NCBI RefSeq assembly: GCF_002028425.1 | Contig: NZ_CP020042.1 | Location: 62,001-126,000, forward strand | Length of the DNA stretch: 64,000 nucleotides | From: Streptomyces katrae | GTDB lineage: Bacteria > Actinomycetota > Actinomycetes > Streptomycetales > Streptomycetaceae | Reading direction: 5' to 3' | Shown: in pieces, positions 53,782 through 63,227 of the stretch | Layout: every line of letters starts with the position of its first letter | How positions within the stretch are numbered: position 1 is the first letter of the stretch | The notes under the pieces: generated by a model | Databases searched by the model: none | Told to the model about the DNA's origin: nothing | What the model saw: only the letters and a program-made list of their open reading frames with translations | Translations under genes and position numbers: made by a program

Positions 53782-53966
53782 GCGGGACGTACCCAACGCG
53801 GCGGAAGGGGCCGGGAGGCGGGGCGGGGACGGCTCATGGGACTACCGATGCGCGGTAGGCCAGCGAGCTGGACAACGGCCTGGCCTCCGGTATCGCCGCC
53901 GGCAGCGCCTCAACGAGCGTTCTATCCTGGCCACCTCGCATTTTGCGGCGGGACAGGGGGAGCACC

Positions 53967-54851
53967 ATGGTCAACGGGCGGATCCGCACCGAGTGGGTGG
54001 AGACGGTGTCTCAGGACGGCATGCACCTCATGGAGACGCGCCTGGAGGTGCGGGTTCCTGCGTCTGAGGGTCGCAAGTTCGTCACCTGCGCGCTGACCCG
54101 GAGGACGTACGTGGTGAGGGACGGTGTTGCCTGTCGGGACCTGTCCTACAAACTCGGCCGCGACCTGGGCGGTCCGGGCAACTACGACTTCGAGATCCTT
54201 TCCGCGACGGGGTGCCCTCCGATCCGGAAGTTCTTCGGGAGCAACGGCGTGCCGGCCGAGCTGCCGCACGACGCTCACTTCGATGCGCATCAGGGGCTTG
54301 ACGATGGCGAATACACCGTCCGGATCGCGACGGGAATGACGACCAGCTGGACGAGCGGGACGGGACAGACCATCGAGCTCCGTGTCCCGGGCCACCAGCT
54401 TGCATTCACCGTGGTGGGATCCGCACCGCAGGAGGTATGCGCGAGGACCGCTGACCCGTGGGCTGCGCGGCCCTCCATGGAGATGCCTGTGGTCGATTGG
54501 CGCAACCAGTCCACAGCGGAGGCGGCATGGGAGGCATACCTGCACGGGAACAGGATCCATCGGGATGCCCACGGGATCTTCTCCCCACGACACTTGATGA
54601 GGCATCAGCGCGATACCGCTCTGGAGATTCTCCGGAGCAAGGGCTACGACGTCCCGTGGACCCCGCAACCCGCCGAGACGCTGCACACCTGGCTGGGCGA
54701 CCGGGGAGGAGCATGGGTGCCAGCCGACGTGCTCGCGGCCCTTCACACCGTGCCGGACGACACCGCACAACTCGCATGGCATCAGGGAGCCAAGGAAGCC
54801 CTGGACATCGCATGGGATATGCACCGCCTGTGGACCACCGACGTGTTCTGA
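53967..54851 (+). CDS. Hypothetical protein
   Basis: 294 residues from ATG 53967, with GGGGAG six bases upstream (an earlier in-frame start at 53943 has none). N-terminal half beta-rich (IRTEWVETVSQDGMHLMETR, KFVTCALTRRTYVVRDGVAC, LRVPGHQLAFTVVGSAPQEV). C-terminal half helical (RNQSTAEAAWEAYLHGNRIH, HLMRHQRDTALEILRSKGYD). No signal peptide or span. I do not recognise the family; size and style resemble unknown proteins from actinomycete mobile regions. Divergent from the peptide/oxygenase operon. Confidence 0.6.
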   Translation: MVNGRIRTEWVETVSQDGMHLMETRLEVRVPASEGRKFVTCALTRRTYVVRDGVACRDLSYKLGRDLGGPGNYDFEILSATGCPPIRKFFGSNGVPAELPHDAHFDAHQGLDDGEYTVRIATGMTTSWTSGTGQTIELRVPGHQLAFTVVGSAPQEVCARTADPWAARPSMEMPVVDWRNQSTAEAAWEAYLHGNRIHRDAHGIFSPRHLMRHQRDTALEILRSKGYDVPWTPQPAETLHTWLGDRGGAWVPADVLAALHTVPDDTAQLAWHQGAKEALDIAWDMHRLWTTDVF

Positions 54852-54945
54852 CCGGGCCCGCGCTCCCTCCACGACCACCGCGGCGGACGCGGCAGGCCCC
54901 GAGGGGCGTTGCCGGGCCGGGGATGATGGACGGGCGCCTCACACC

Positions 54946-55341
54946 ATGTCCCTCGCCGTCCACCCCGCCGACCTGGAGCACCTCGACGCCCTCCTGCAAG
55001 GCCACCAGAACACCGAGGATCGGTGGCTGGCCAGGAGGCCGTACGGGAAGAACGGCCCGGCTACGGGGCGCACCACGGCGCGATACCCAGGCCCGGATCT
55101 GCGCCGGGCGGCACGCCCACCGGGAGCCCGGGCTGCACCGGCCCACACGCGCCCCCGCGCCGGCTCAGAAGCTGCAGGCCGAACTGGAGCACCGCGGACT
55201 GCTGAAGAAGCGGGAGCCCGTCCCCGCTAACGCCCGACGTCCGGTCAGACCCCCGGCGGAACGGGCCCGCACGCAGCAACCGGGCGTACCGGCCGACTGG
55301 TCGTCGCCCTGCCCGAGACGCCTCCGTGGCGGCGCCCCGCA
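54946..55341 (+). other. Possible small decayed gene
   Basis: ATG 54946 opens MSLAVHPADLEHLDALLQGH, and a second frame later gives APAQKLQAELEHRGLLKKRE. Together they might be one short shifted gene. The sequence is too degraded to name; the rest of 54852-55500 holds only a scrap (LWCEEHGGIAPAMEWHPRGG) before the helicase remnant. Confidence 0.3.
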
Positions 55342-55499
55342 GTGCCGCCGGCAGGCCTGCGGCGGCCTGATTCTGCCCTCTGGTGCGAGGAACACGGCGG
55401 TATCGCGCCGGCGATGGAGTGGCACCCCCGGGGCGGCATCCGCTGCACGGCGCTGCACCGCCGCCGTGCAGCGGCCGAACGTGTCGGCACGGTGCTGGA

Positions 55500-56285
55500 C
55501 TGGTCGGACCTGACCGGAGCCGCAGTGTGCGGGGACCACCTCGTCACCGAGCGCCGCGAGGTCTTGCGCCAGTTCGCGAACGGCATCGACGCGACCACCC
55601 GGCGCGTGCACCGGGCCTTCCTCGCCTCCGTCCGCGTCCTCGGGGAGGGGGTCGACATCACCGGCGAGCGCGGGCTCGACGCGATCTGCTTCGCCGACAC
55701 CCGCGGCTCCCAGGTCGAGATCGTGCAGCCCGCGCGGATCGTTGTGCCCGTGTTCCTGGAACCGAACGAGGACCCGACCTACATGGTCGCCAGTGCCAGC
55801 TTCCGCCCTCTTGTAGCGGTCCTTCAGGGCCTGCGCTCTCATGACGACCGCCTCGTCGAGCAGCTCGCCTCCCGCGCCCTGACGAGCGGCAAGCGCAAGG
55901 TTCATGTCCCGGCGGGACCAGGACGGACGGATCGTCGGGGCCAGCGGGGAGGGCGAGAACCAGGAGGTCGGCACCGACGCGGCGGCCGAGTCGGCGCTGC
56001 TGCACTTCTCCTCGCCCCGGGACGCGGCCACAATCGCCGCGTACCTGCGCACCCGCGTCTACCCACCCGAGTTCCTGGTCTGGCTAGGGGGCTACCGGGC
56101 CCTCCTCCGGTGGCGGAAGGAAACGGCATCACCGGCAGCACGCCGTCCCGTACGACACCGAGACCGAGGCCGGCGTCACGAAGGCGTTCCCCCTTGGGCC
56201 GGCGGGTGCACCAGCAGCGCAAGGCCTTGCGCGCCGGGGAGCTCGAGGACTGGCGCAAGGAACTGCCGGATGCGCCGGAGGCCGG
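55500..56285 (+). pseudogene. Terminal-type SF2 helicase remnant
   Basis: Frame 1 reads RREVLRQFANGIDATTRRVH, RAFLASVRVLGEGVDITGER, AICFADTRGSQVEIVQPARI, FRPLVAVLQGLRSHDDRLVE and ASRALTSGKRKVHV. Frame 2 gives ALLHFSSPRDAATIAAYLRT and LVWLGGYRALLRWRKE, and a last piece WVHQQ-type RVHQQRKALRAGELEDWRKE. This is the C-terminal RecA-like and helicase-associated part of the large helicases found near Streptomyces chromosome ends. The motif VI stretch (GRALRP-type) is deleted between EIVQ and ARIIV-like sequence. Both ends are missing. Confidence 0.72.
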
Positions 56286-56993
56286 GATTCCTCCAGCGCG
56301 GTACGCAGCCTCGGGTTGCCGCCGTAGACCTCCTCTCCCGCGGCCCAGGCGGCCCGATGGCCGGCGTCGAGGAATCGGGTGACCACGCGAGCGGCCAGCA
56401 CCGGCTTGGTCGCGAACTCCGTATTGTCACCGAGGCCGGCGGCCCGGCAGCGGCCGGGATCGGAGGTCCAGGAACGCGGAACATAGGGTTCCCAGTCCAC
56501 TTGGGCGTGCCCGCGGCGGCCGGCGTAGACCAGGTAGACGGTGACCTGGGCGTTCTCGATCCTGCCTGCGGTGCCGGTGTACTGCCGCTGGACTCCAACG
56601 GTGTCGGTGTCTTTACGTCGCCGGTCTCGTCGACCACCAGCACCGCCTCGTCGTCGCGCAGATGCTCCGCCACGTAGTCACCCACCTCGTCGCGGACCTG
56701 GCCGGCATCCCACTTCGCCCTCCCGAGCAGGTGCTGCATGCCGTCCGGGGTCCTGTCCCCGGCCCACTTGGCGATGGTCCAGCAGTTCTTGCGCGGCAGG
56801 TCCGACAACAGGCCGAGTACCAACTTCCGGGCCTGCGTTGGGATTCGACCCGTGTGAAGCGTCCCGCCATCCACCTCATCAGGCCCTCGAACGCCTCCTG
56901 CCAGCAGGCAGGGTCTACGCTGTGACCTGCGGCCACCGCGTGATCGTTTGTCTTCGCACACCGATGATCAACGGTAGCCGCCCCCGTCTCCAC
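56285..56993 (-). mobile_element. IS701-family transposase, N-terminal half, frameshifted
   Basis: Frames in order: CWQEAFEGLMRWMAGRFTRV, LVLGLLSDLPRKNCWTIAKW, DGMQHLLGRAKWDAGQVRDE, AEHLRDDEAVLVVDETGDVK (first Asp region), then in another frame YVPRSWTSDPGRCRAAGLGD, ARVVTRFLDAGHRAAWAAGE and VYGGNPRLRTAL. Typical IS701 order; the C-terminal half is absent and it meets the helicase remnant at about 56285. Confidence 0.78.
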
Positions 56994-57045
56994 ACCGCGT
57001 CAGGTCGCGCAGCGTCTGCCGGCCGTCCTGTGTATCGGAGGGCTT

Positions 57046-57450
57046 GTGCAACGTGGCGAAGTCTGGTGGGTCCAGTTCGACGAGCGGAGGTTGGTCGTAC
57101 TGCTGGCAGGAGACGACGCGTCCGGGTTCCAGGTGATGCAGGTCGTCGCTCCGGCGGGCTTCGACATCAGCGGTCTGGGCATCGAAGTGACGGTCGGCGC
57201 CGGTGAAGGGCTGCCGCTCGAAGGCGTGCTGCGGCTCGCGTTCCCGCGTCCAGGTTTCACCCCGTGCACGTGGCTGACCACCGTGTCCCGGGACGACCTG
57301 ATAGAGCGGGCGGCCGTCCTGTCCTCCAGGAAGCTCAGCGAGATCGACGATGCCCTCCGACTCGCTGAACAAGCACAGGAGCGGACCCCGGCAACGACCG
57401 CGAAGCTCAGCGAGATAAGGGATGCCCTCCGTCGCGGTGAACTCGGGTAG
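57046..57450 (+). CDS. PemK/MazF-type toxin-like protein
   Basis: 134 residues from GTG 57046, with GGAGGG just upstream. MazF/PemK fold: QRGEVWWVQFDERRLVVLLA, GFQVMQVVAPAG, LRLAFPRPGFTPCTWLTTVS, RDDLIERAAVLS. The family cleaves mRNA in toxin-antitoxin pairs. No antitoxin gene lies within 300 bp on either side; IS701 debris is upstream. The C-terminus carries a duplicated helix (KLSEIDDALRLAEQ and KLSEIRDALRRGE). It may be an orphan or a MazF-like protein with another role. Confidence 0.72.
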   Translation: MQRGEVWWVQFDERRLVVLLAGDDASGFQVMQVVAPAGFDISGLGIEVTVGAGEGLPLEGVLRLAFPRPGFTPCTWLTTVSRDDLIERAAVLSSRKLSEIDDALRLAEQAQERTPATTAKLSEIRDALRRGELG

Positions 57451-57699
57451 ACGGAGAAGAAGCCGACGCCCGCGACGACATGGGCGGTCTCGGGCGAGAT
57501 GATCCACGCTGGACACCTGCCACCTCGACGCCCCTCACCGTCGAGATCACGATCTACGGCTGGAGTACTAAAGACCGTGTCAGACCTGTTGGGTCTAACG
57601 GGTCTGATCAGCGCCGCTGCACCCCAGGCGGGGACGGAGGCGTCGGCTGGAAATGCGTGCCGGGCTGCGAGGGGGAGCGCCGCGCCCCTCGAAGCGGTG

Positions 57700-58110
57700 A
57701 GGGCTGGAAAGAATGACCGGGCGTCCTCCGACTGCGGCGTGGTGGTCCAGGAGTATCCGTCACGGCCGCGCAGGGCGAAGCGCACCATGCGGCTGCCGTA
57801 CCCGTTGCGCTGCCACGGCTCGGTGACCCTGATCTTCACGATGACGCCGATGCGGCACGTCTCGCAGGCTTGCCAGACCAGACGGGCGAAGTCGTATCCG
57901 TCCGGTGCGTGGCCTTGGACCTCCTGGTACCCAGCCGGGCCGCCGGGCGGCTGGTGCCACCAGGTTTCGGTGTCTGGGTCGACCCTCCACTCCAGGCTGT
58001 TCGGGGCGACGGGCGCCGCCGGCGTCTGCGCGTCCCGTCCGTGGAAGAGCGTCGACCAGGCGCTCCCACAGGGAGCCGCCGGGCCTGGTCCTGTTCGACG
58101 ACCCCACGGT
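57700..58110 (-). pseudogene. GNAT-like C-terminal fragment
   Basis: A frame without start reads LEWRVDPDTETWWHQPPGGP, DFARLVWQACETCRIGVIVK, then IRVTEPWQRNGYGSRMVRFA (a Q-x-x-GYG(S/T)RM acetyl-CoA-binding pattern) and YSWTTTPQSEDARSFF. GNAT acyltransferases end this way. The tail runs on without its native stop. The N-terminal part is missing, and a DUF6166 gene remnant adjoins upstream on the same strand. Confidence 0.5.
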
Positions 58111-58129
58111 CAGCTCTGGCTCTGCCCTG

Positions 58130-58580
58130 CGGGAGCTCCCGCAGGGCAGCGGGCAGTTCGTTGATACCGCGCTGCAGGTACCAGGCCCGGGACCAGCGCA
58201 GGACGGCGCCGCGGCGCAGGCGCCACTGGTCGCAGAACTGGGACAGGACGTCGTCGCAGAAGTACTCTCGCAGCTGCGCCAGCACCTCGTCCTCGGGACA
58301 GGTCGCGTACCCGATGCCGCACTTGTCTGGGTCTCCGAGGTCGAGCGCGTCGGCGAGGATCACCGCGGCCGCCGCGCTGGTGCCGCCGCCGTTGTACCCC
58401 CAGCCGAAGCCGCCGTGGTCGGGCTCGGCCAGTTCACGAAGCACCTTCACGTCCTGCCGCCCGGTCGGGCCGAACTCGACCTCTTCGACCAGGATCCGGG
58501 CGGGCTGCCACTCCTCCTCGTCGTTCCCGCGTCGATGAGCGCCGGCCACTCCACCGGGGCCGCGACCTCGCCTCGACCGG
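58130..58580 (-). pseudogene. DUF6166 protein, frameshifted
   Basis: Core reads DEEEWQPARILVEEVEFGPT, LAEPDHGGFGWGYNGGGTSA, AAAVILADALDLGD, FCDDVLSQFCDQWRLRRG, VLRWSRAWYLQRGINELPAA, matching actinobacterial DUF6166 proteins in order. The 5' part (GEVAAPVEWPALID) is in a different frame, with the shift near 58535. The frame lacks its native stop. Function of the family is unknown. Confidence 0.6.
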
Positions 58581-58708
58581 TGCTCCTTGTTCGAGTCGTG
58601 GCGGACTGGGCAGCCCTACGACCTGGGTGTGCGGCGACACGCGGGCCCCGGATTGACGCTACCTTCACGGCGCGCGTACGGGCGGAAGTCCGGGCGGCGG
58701 AAGCCGGG

Positions 58709-59581
58709 TCAGGCGTGGTCGGCTGACAGGTCGGTGCGCTGCTGTTCGAGGTCTGTGGCACCGTCAAGGTCCACCATGACCGTGAATCGGGACACCCCGT
58801 CGGGACCCCTTTCCTCGGTCAGCGGCATGTAGTTCACGAAGCCCCAGCTTCCGCCTGTGTAGATGCCCTTGATCCTGCCGTCGACCGTCCCGACGGCATC
58901 GAAGGGGCCGCCGTTCGATCGGAAGGTCCAGTGGGTCCGGTACCAGGCGTCCAACTGCGCCGGGGTGGCCAGGAAGTGCCCGGCGCCCGGGTTCCGGGGG
59001 TCGGCGACGAGGCCCTCGGGTCGGTCATTCCCGGTGGTCAGCGCGACGAGGCCCGAGACGTCGGCTTCAGCAGCGGCCGGATATGTGTGGCCGCGGTAGA
59101 CCGCGTAGGTCCCGGGGCGGTAGTAGTCGACCTCGGGCAAGCGTCGCATCAGGGCGTGTAGCGGCTGGAGCAGATCCTCACGGTGCTCCTCCAGCTCGGT
59201 GACTTCGTCGCGCGGGAAGGTGCCGCGATAGCGGATGCCCCGGCGCCTGAGGTGCGCCTTGGCGAAGTGTTCGTCGGAGCCGAGGTAGTCGCCCGTGAGT
59301 GTGGGGGGTGCGGCGGCGATGTAGTCGAAGGGCTCGTTGCGCCAGCGGAACGTCCAGCGTACGGAGTACCAGGCTTCGAGGCGCTCCGGCGGAACCGGGT
59401 ATCCCACCGACCCGTCGGCGGCCTCACGCGGCGCGAGGTCCGCGGGTGCGGCGCGGCCGGGTTCGGGCAGCAGGTCGACACACGGCCACAGACCCGCGGC
59501 GGCGCGGGCCTGGTAAAGGCCGCCGCGGAAGACGGCGACCTCGCCCTTGACCGGGACGAGGTGGCCCGCAACGTCAGTCAT
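58709..59581 (-). CDS. Hypothetical protein with two similar halves
   Basis: 290 residues from ATG 59581 (no ribosome site). Two related halves: VPPERLEAWYSVRWTFRWRN with EPFDYIAAAPPTLTGDYLG, and ATPAQLDAWYRTHWTFRSNG with GPFDAVGTVDGRIKGIYTG. Each is preceded by a short strand segment on intake of a small gene product (VAVFRGGLYQARAAAGLWPC and YAVYRGHTYPAAAEADVSGL). So the gene arose by internal duplication of about 150 residues. Cytoplasmic, unknown function; not seen in any named family by me. Confidence 0.65.
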   Translation of the reverse strand: MTDVAGHLVPVKGEVAVFRGGLYQARAAAGLWPCVDLLPEPGRAAPADLAPREAADGSVGYPVPPERLEAWYSVRWTFRWRNEPFDYIAAAPPTLTGDYLGSDEHFAKAHLRRRGIRYRGTFPRDEVTELEEHREDLLQPLHALMRRLPEVDYYRPGTYAVYRGHTYPAAAEADVSGLVALTTGNDRPEGLVADPRNPGAGHFLATPAQLDAWYRTHWTFRSNGGPFDAVGTVDGRIKGIYTGGSWGFVNYMPLTEERGPDGVSRFTVMVDLDGATDLEQQRTDLSADHA

Positions 59582-59716
59582 GGTATTTCCACAGCCCTTC
59601 GTTCTAGTCAGTCGACGGGTTCTGCGACGCCGTCGGTGTGCATACGCCGGATCTCAGACGGTCCTACCGAACCGCAGCGGCCGGCCGTACGCCGCCAGGT
59701 GGGCGCCTGCCTCGAC

Positions 59717-59980
59717 TCACGGCATGCTCGTAAGTGGCCAGAGGTTTGGGGCATTGCGGCGGATCGCCGCGCGTATGTGAACCATGGCCTCGATAGCGCT
59801 CATGTGGGTCTTTCCCTCGGTGTACCGGACATGGTCCTTGCAGAACCAGACGGCGTTCTCCGGATGACCCGCATGCGTGAGCGGCGGGGCGATCGCGCGG
59901 AAGTACACGAGCGTGAAGGTCTCGTAGTCGTTGTCGTTTCTGGCGGACGCGTTGCAAATCCCGCAGTACGGGGGCATCAC
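59717..59980 (-). CDS. Small putative zinc-binding protein
   Basis: 87 residues; ATG 59977 or GTG 59980. A CxxC pair (PYCGICNAS) and a later C-x2-H (FCKDHVRY) with extra histidines suggest a small zinc-binding fold. The rest is helical (AIEAMVHIRAAIRRNAPNLW). No ribosome site is clear. Unknown family. Confidence 0.5.
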   Translation of the reverse strand: MMPPYCGICNASARNDNDYETFTLVYFRAIAPPLTHAGHPENAVWFCKDHVRYTEGKTHMSAIEAMVHIRAAIRRNAPNLWPLTSMP

Positions 59981-60777
59981 AGCTGATCAACTCCACTTCG
60001 CCAGCCGGAACATGATCACCACCCTACGTCCCCGATGGGCCGCAGAGGATACCCCAGACCCGCTGCGGCCTCAGGAGCACAGGTTTGCGCTGCCGTGGCA
60101 GCCGCCTTCCCGGTGATCCGTACACACCGGGCCGACCACCAGGAGCCGCTCAGTTGAGAACCGGACCGGGCCGCCGCCATCTATCTGTCCTCCGTGGCCA
60201 CCGGCCCGCCCGCGGTCACCACCTCCGAGGATCCGTACACCACGGCCACGGGCGAGGACGTCAATGGTTGACGTTCCCGCCGCCTTCTCTGGGTTAGCCG
60301 ACTGTGCGGTGAACCACGGGCCATGAGGTGCAGCTCAGCGGTGGCGAGGGCGAGGGCGAGGGTAGTGCCCGCAACACTTGTGGTGCTAGCCGCCCAAGAG
60401 TGAATGCTCCGCTCTTACTGGCTAGTTGGCGACGACTCTTTCGTGCGACACTCGGGCCATGGAGCGAGAGCGGAAGGGTTCGTCCAAGCCACGACAGTGG
60501 CTGTCCCTGCTCTTCGCCGCATTCTCGGGCGCCGTTCCGTTGAACGGCCTCATCCAGGCGTTCGCGAGCGTCTTCACGGTCTTGGCCAGCTGTCCCTGGG
60601 GGGCGCCGAAGTCTTCGGAGGCCCTCTGCCGCGTTGGCAGACCCGGTCTCGCTGCCCTGCGCCCCTAGGGTTGCCACTCCCTCCCTTCTCCGGGGTGGAG
60701 TGGGCCTTCGTGCGTGGGAGCGCTTTGAGGAGCAGGGTCTCCTCCACCCTCTTCACGGGTGGAAGGACAGAACGGCA
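59981..60777. other. Mostly non-coding stretch
   Basis: 797 bp with no gene I can support. A C-terminal-like scrap reads AAAIYLSSVATGPPAVTTSE to a stop near 60271. A (GCGAGG)-type hexamer repeat lies at about 60343-60362. A possible small ORF at 60459-60668 (MERERKGSSKPRQW...) has a hydrophobic centre but no ribosome site; I rate it low. Confidence 0.35.
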
Positions 60778-61035
60778 ATGCCTTTCTGGAACAGGAACAA
60801 CAACCGTCCGGCCCGCCAGCAGTCGACGGCTGCGGCGGTTTCGACCACCGAGGCTCAGCTGCCGGCTGGCGGCCGACTGACGCCGGAGGGCGAGCAGCCG
60901 ACGAAGGAACCGGGGGTTGGCGGCGTCGTCGCCCGCGGCGGGATCGGCGGCGTCGCGAAGGGCATCGGCGTCGGCGTGGGCATGTGGCTGTGGAACGAGG
61001 CCAAGAGCATGCTCGGCATCGACGACGAGGGATAG
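60778..61035 (+). CDS. Small protein with glycine-zipper segment
   Basis: 85 residues from ATG 60778, with GGAAGGA upstream. N-terminus polar (MPFWNRNNNRPARQQSTAAA), middle TPEGEQPTKEPGVGG, then VVARGGIGGVAKGIGVGVGM with WLWNEAKSML: an alternating small/hydrophobic glycine-zipper that could insert in or pack on a membrane, followed by an acidic end. No signal peptide. Could be a membrane-active peptide or small structural protein; the family is not known. Confidence 0.55.
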   Translation: MPFWNRNNNRPARQQSTAAAVSTTEAQLPAGGRLTPEGEQPTKEPGVGGVVARGGIGGVAKGIGVGVGMWLWNEAKSMLGIDDEG

Positions 61036-61091
61036 GTAGAGGCCAAGAGCGGGCGGTCGACGAAGTCGGCCGCCCGCTTCGGTCCCGTCGG

Positions 61092-61500
61092 TCATGCGCG
61101 CTGGTTCAGCGCTCTTGTCAGCTCGCGGTTTGCTGCCCGGGAAGCTTCCAGTTCCTCGGTTCGCTCATCGAGCTCACCTCGCATGTGGGTGAGTTCCTGC
61201 TCCAGCGTGGTGATGCGCCGCTGGAGCTGATCCAGATCGGCAGGCGTGTTGAGGCCGGACTCGGCCCAGACCTGCTCGCCGAGAGACTCGGACAGGCGTC
61301 TCTCCAACTGCCGGACCCTCGCCGTCAGGCGCCGGTTCCGTTCCATTGCGTTGGCCAGGTCCGTCTGGAGTGACACCCGGCTGACTGCTGCCTGCCGCCC
61401 TTCAGGGGACGGTGCAGACGCCGCCGTATGGACACGGTCAAGGAGATCTCGGTGCCGATAGAGGAACGTGCGGTCGACGCGCGCGTCGCGGGCGAGGCCC
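61092..61500 (-). mobile_element. DUF6262 (TnpC-like) protein, 5'-truncated
   Basis: Reads DRTFLYRHRDLLDRVHTAAS then a long coiled coil: RNRRLTARVRQLERRLSESL, RRITTLEQELTHMRGELDER, EELEASRAANRELTRAL. In Streptomyces and other actinomycetes DUF6262 proteins partner integrase-like TnpA/TnpB proteins of Tn554-type elements. The N-terminal helix-turn-helix is lost at about 61500, where the sequence switches to a TniB-like remnant on the other strand. GTG/ATG at 61376 is only an internal start. Confidence 0.65.
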
Positions 61501-61957
61501 GAGACTGTACGCCGGCATCGACGTCACGAACACGCCCCTGTTCACCGGCGTCCGCGGCGCGCAGCTCGCAGGCAGGGCCTCACTCATCGAGTGCGGGCCA
61601 CTCCCCGCCCGCCTCGGCAACGCACACCCCTTCACCGACACCATCACCGACCTCGAACACGCCCTCGACCTTGAACAACACCGGCCCGGTACCCTCCCCC
61701 GCCACGCCACCTACCTCCACCAGCGCACCGCCGGACGCATCGGCAGCCTCACCCGACTCATCCGACAAGCCGCCATCACCGCCATCACCGCCATCCACGA
61801 CGGCACCGCACGCATCACCAAGCAAGCGTTGGACGCGATCCGCCTCGACCACCACGCCGAAACCACACCCGCCTCGAAACCCCGCTCCGAACCGCCAATC
61901 AGCCCACTGACCAGCACAAACACCGAGAACACGCGAAATGGCGCCTCGGTCCTTTAG
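61500..61957 (+). mobile_element. TniB-like ATPase C-terminal half
   Basis: Starts in mid-gene: LYAGIDVTNTPLFTGVRGAQ, LIECGPLPARLGNAHPFTDT, DLEHALDLEQHRPGTLPRHA, YLHQRTAGRIGSLTRLIRQA, RITKQALDAIRLDHHAE. This is the C-terminal (lid) part of AAA+ transposition regulators of the TniB type. The Walker motifs are missing. A shorter copy of the same region lies at 52245-52370. Confidence 0.65.
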
Positions 61958-62136
61958 ACCCAGACGCCATCTACAACACCCACCAGATTCTCAACCTACC
62001 CGGAGCAACCACAGGTCAAGCAGCAGCCAACCCCGCGAAAAGCCGTTCTCACACGACCTTCAACACCCCAGCTCACCAAGCAGCCGATACCTCAACCGCC
62101 CTCCCCCTCAGCGACAATCGGAGCCTCGAAGGGTTG

Positions 62137-62871
62137 ATGAGGGAGATGGCCGTGAGGCACACGCTGAACCTGTGGCGTCAACAGCTCGGAGAAGCGCCCA
62201 GTTCAATCTGGCAACAGACCGAACTCCACGTGCTGATCCTCGCCGACAACGGGCTTACGGCCATCCCGCCGGAAATCGGGCAGCTCCACCAGCTCAGCAC
62301 CCTGGACCTGGGCCACAACGCGCTGACGTCAGTGCCCGAAGAACTCGGCAAGCTGACCGGCCTCAGCGGCTGTCTCTACCTGCACGACAACCAGCTGACG
62401 CGGCTTCCGGACTCTCTGGGAAACCTGCCCCGGTTGCGATACCTCAACGTCGGCGAGAACTCCCTCAGCGCGTTACCGGAGACCATCGGTGGGATGAGCG
62501 GCCTCATCGAGTTCAGGGCACAGCACAACCAGCTCACCACCTTGCCCGATGCCATCGGCAAGCTCCGCAACCTGCGTGAGCTGTGGCTCCGCGGGAACGC
62601 GATCGAACACTTGCCGCTGGCGGCAGCCGACCTGCACGAACTACGCCACCTAGACCTACGCGAGAACTCTCTGGACGCAATCCCGGAGTCACTGGCCGGC
62701 CTCCCGCGCCTGCGTCAGATCGACCTGCGGAGCAACCGCCTCGGCCGGCTGCCCGACTGGCTCGCCCTGATGCCATCGCTGGAGAAGCTGGATCTGCGCT
62801 GGAACGAGATCGATCCCGCACTACCTCTCGTCAGCGAGTTGGAACGGCGGGGCTGCGTCGTTCTGACGTGA
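62137..62871 (+). CDS. Leucine-rich repeat protein
   Basis: 244 residues from ATG 62137; ATG 62146 is an alternative, and the frame is open upstream to about 61960, so the start is uncertain. About eight 23-residue LRRs of the bacterial/plant-like type: LHVLILADNGLTAIPPEIGQ, LSTLDLGHNALTSVPEELGK, LYLHDNQLTRLPDSLGNL, LRYLNVGENSLSALPETIG, LRELWLRGNAIEHLPLAAAD, LRHLDLRENSLDAIPESLAG, IDLRSNRLGRLPDWLALM, LDLRWNEIDPALP. No signal peptide. Such repeats form a protein-binding horseshoe; the partner is unknown. It sits beside TniB-type debris, so it may be cargo. Confidence 0.85.
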   Translation: MREMAVRHTLNLWRQQLGEAPSSIWQQTELHVLILADNGLTAIPPEIGQLHQLSTLDLGHNALTSVPEELGKLTGLSGCLYLHDNQLTRLPDSLGNLPRLRYLNVGENSLSALPETIGGMSGLIEFRAQHNQLTTLPDAIGKLRNLRELWLRGNAIEHLPLAAADLHELRHLDLRENSLDAIPESLAGLPRLRQIDLRSNRLGRLPDWLALMPSLEKLDLRWNEIDPALPLVSELERRGCVVLT

Positions 62872-62999
62872 CAGAGGCGGCACTGTTCGCTCGCGATCCG
62901 GCTGTCCCCAACCTCGCCCGGCCCGAAACCGGCCAGCGCGGCGCGACCCGGGACAGACCGCACTCGTGACGACGGCCCGAGCCGCCTTGCACGGCCGCC

Positions 63000-63227
63000 C
63001 CCCTCAACCGGATCGCCGTCACCGCCCGTTCCAACCGCATCAAAGCCGACCAGGACCCCTCCACCTGGCTCCCGCCGGCCCCCGACGCCCTGTGCCGGTA
63101 CGGTGCCGAATGGACCGCCACCAAGCTCCGCTGGAACCTCACCGTCGACGAAGCCGAGAACAACGCCCTCCACACCATCGCCGAACGCTGCGGCACCACC
63201 AGCGTCACCTACACCCCCGCACCCTAG
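63000..63227 (+). pseudogene. HNH-endonuclease-like C-terminal remnant
   Basis: A frame without start reads IAVTARSNRIKADQDPSTWL then PPAPDALCRYGAEWTATKLR and WNLTVDEAENNALHTIAERC to a stop at 63225. This matches by pattern the C-terminus of secreted HNH/DUF1524-type nucleases of Streptomyces (SNRxKxDxDPSxWxPP, W-x-x-x-K). The catalytic HNH part is missing. Confidence 0.5.
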
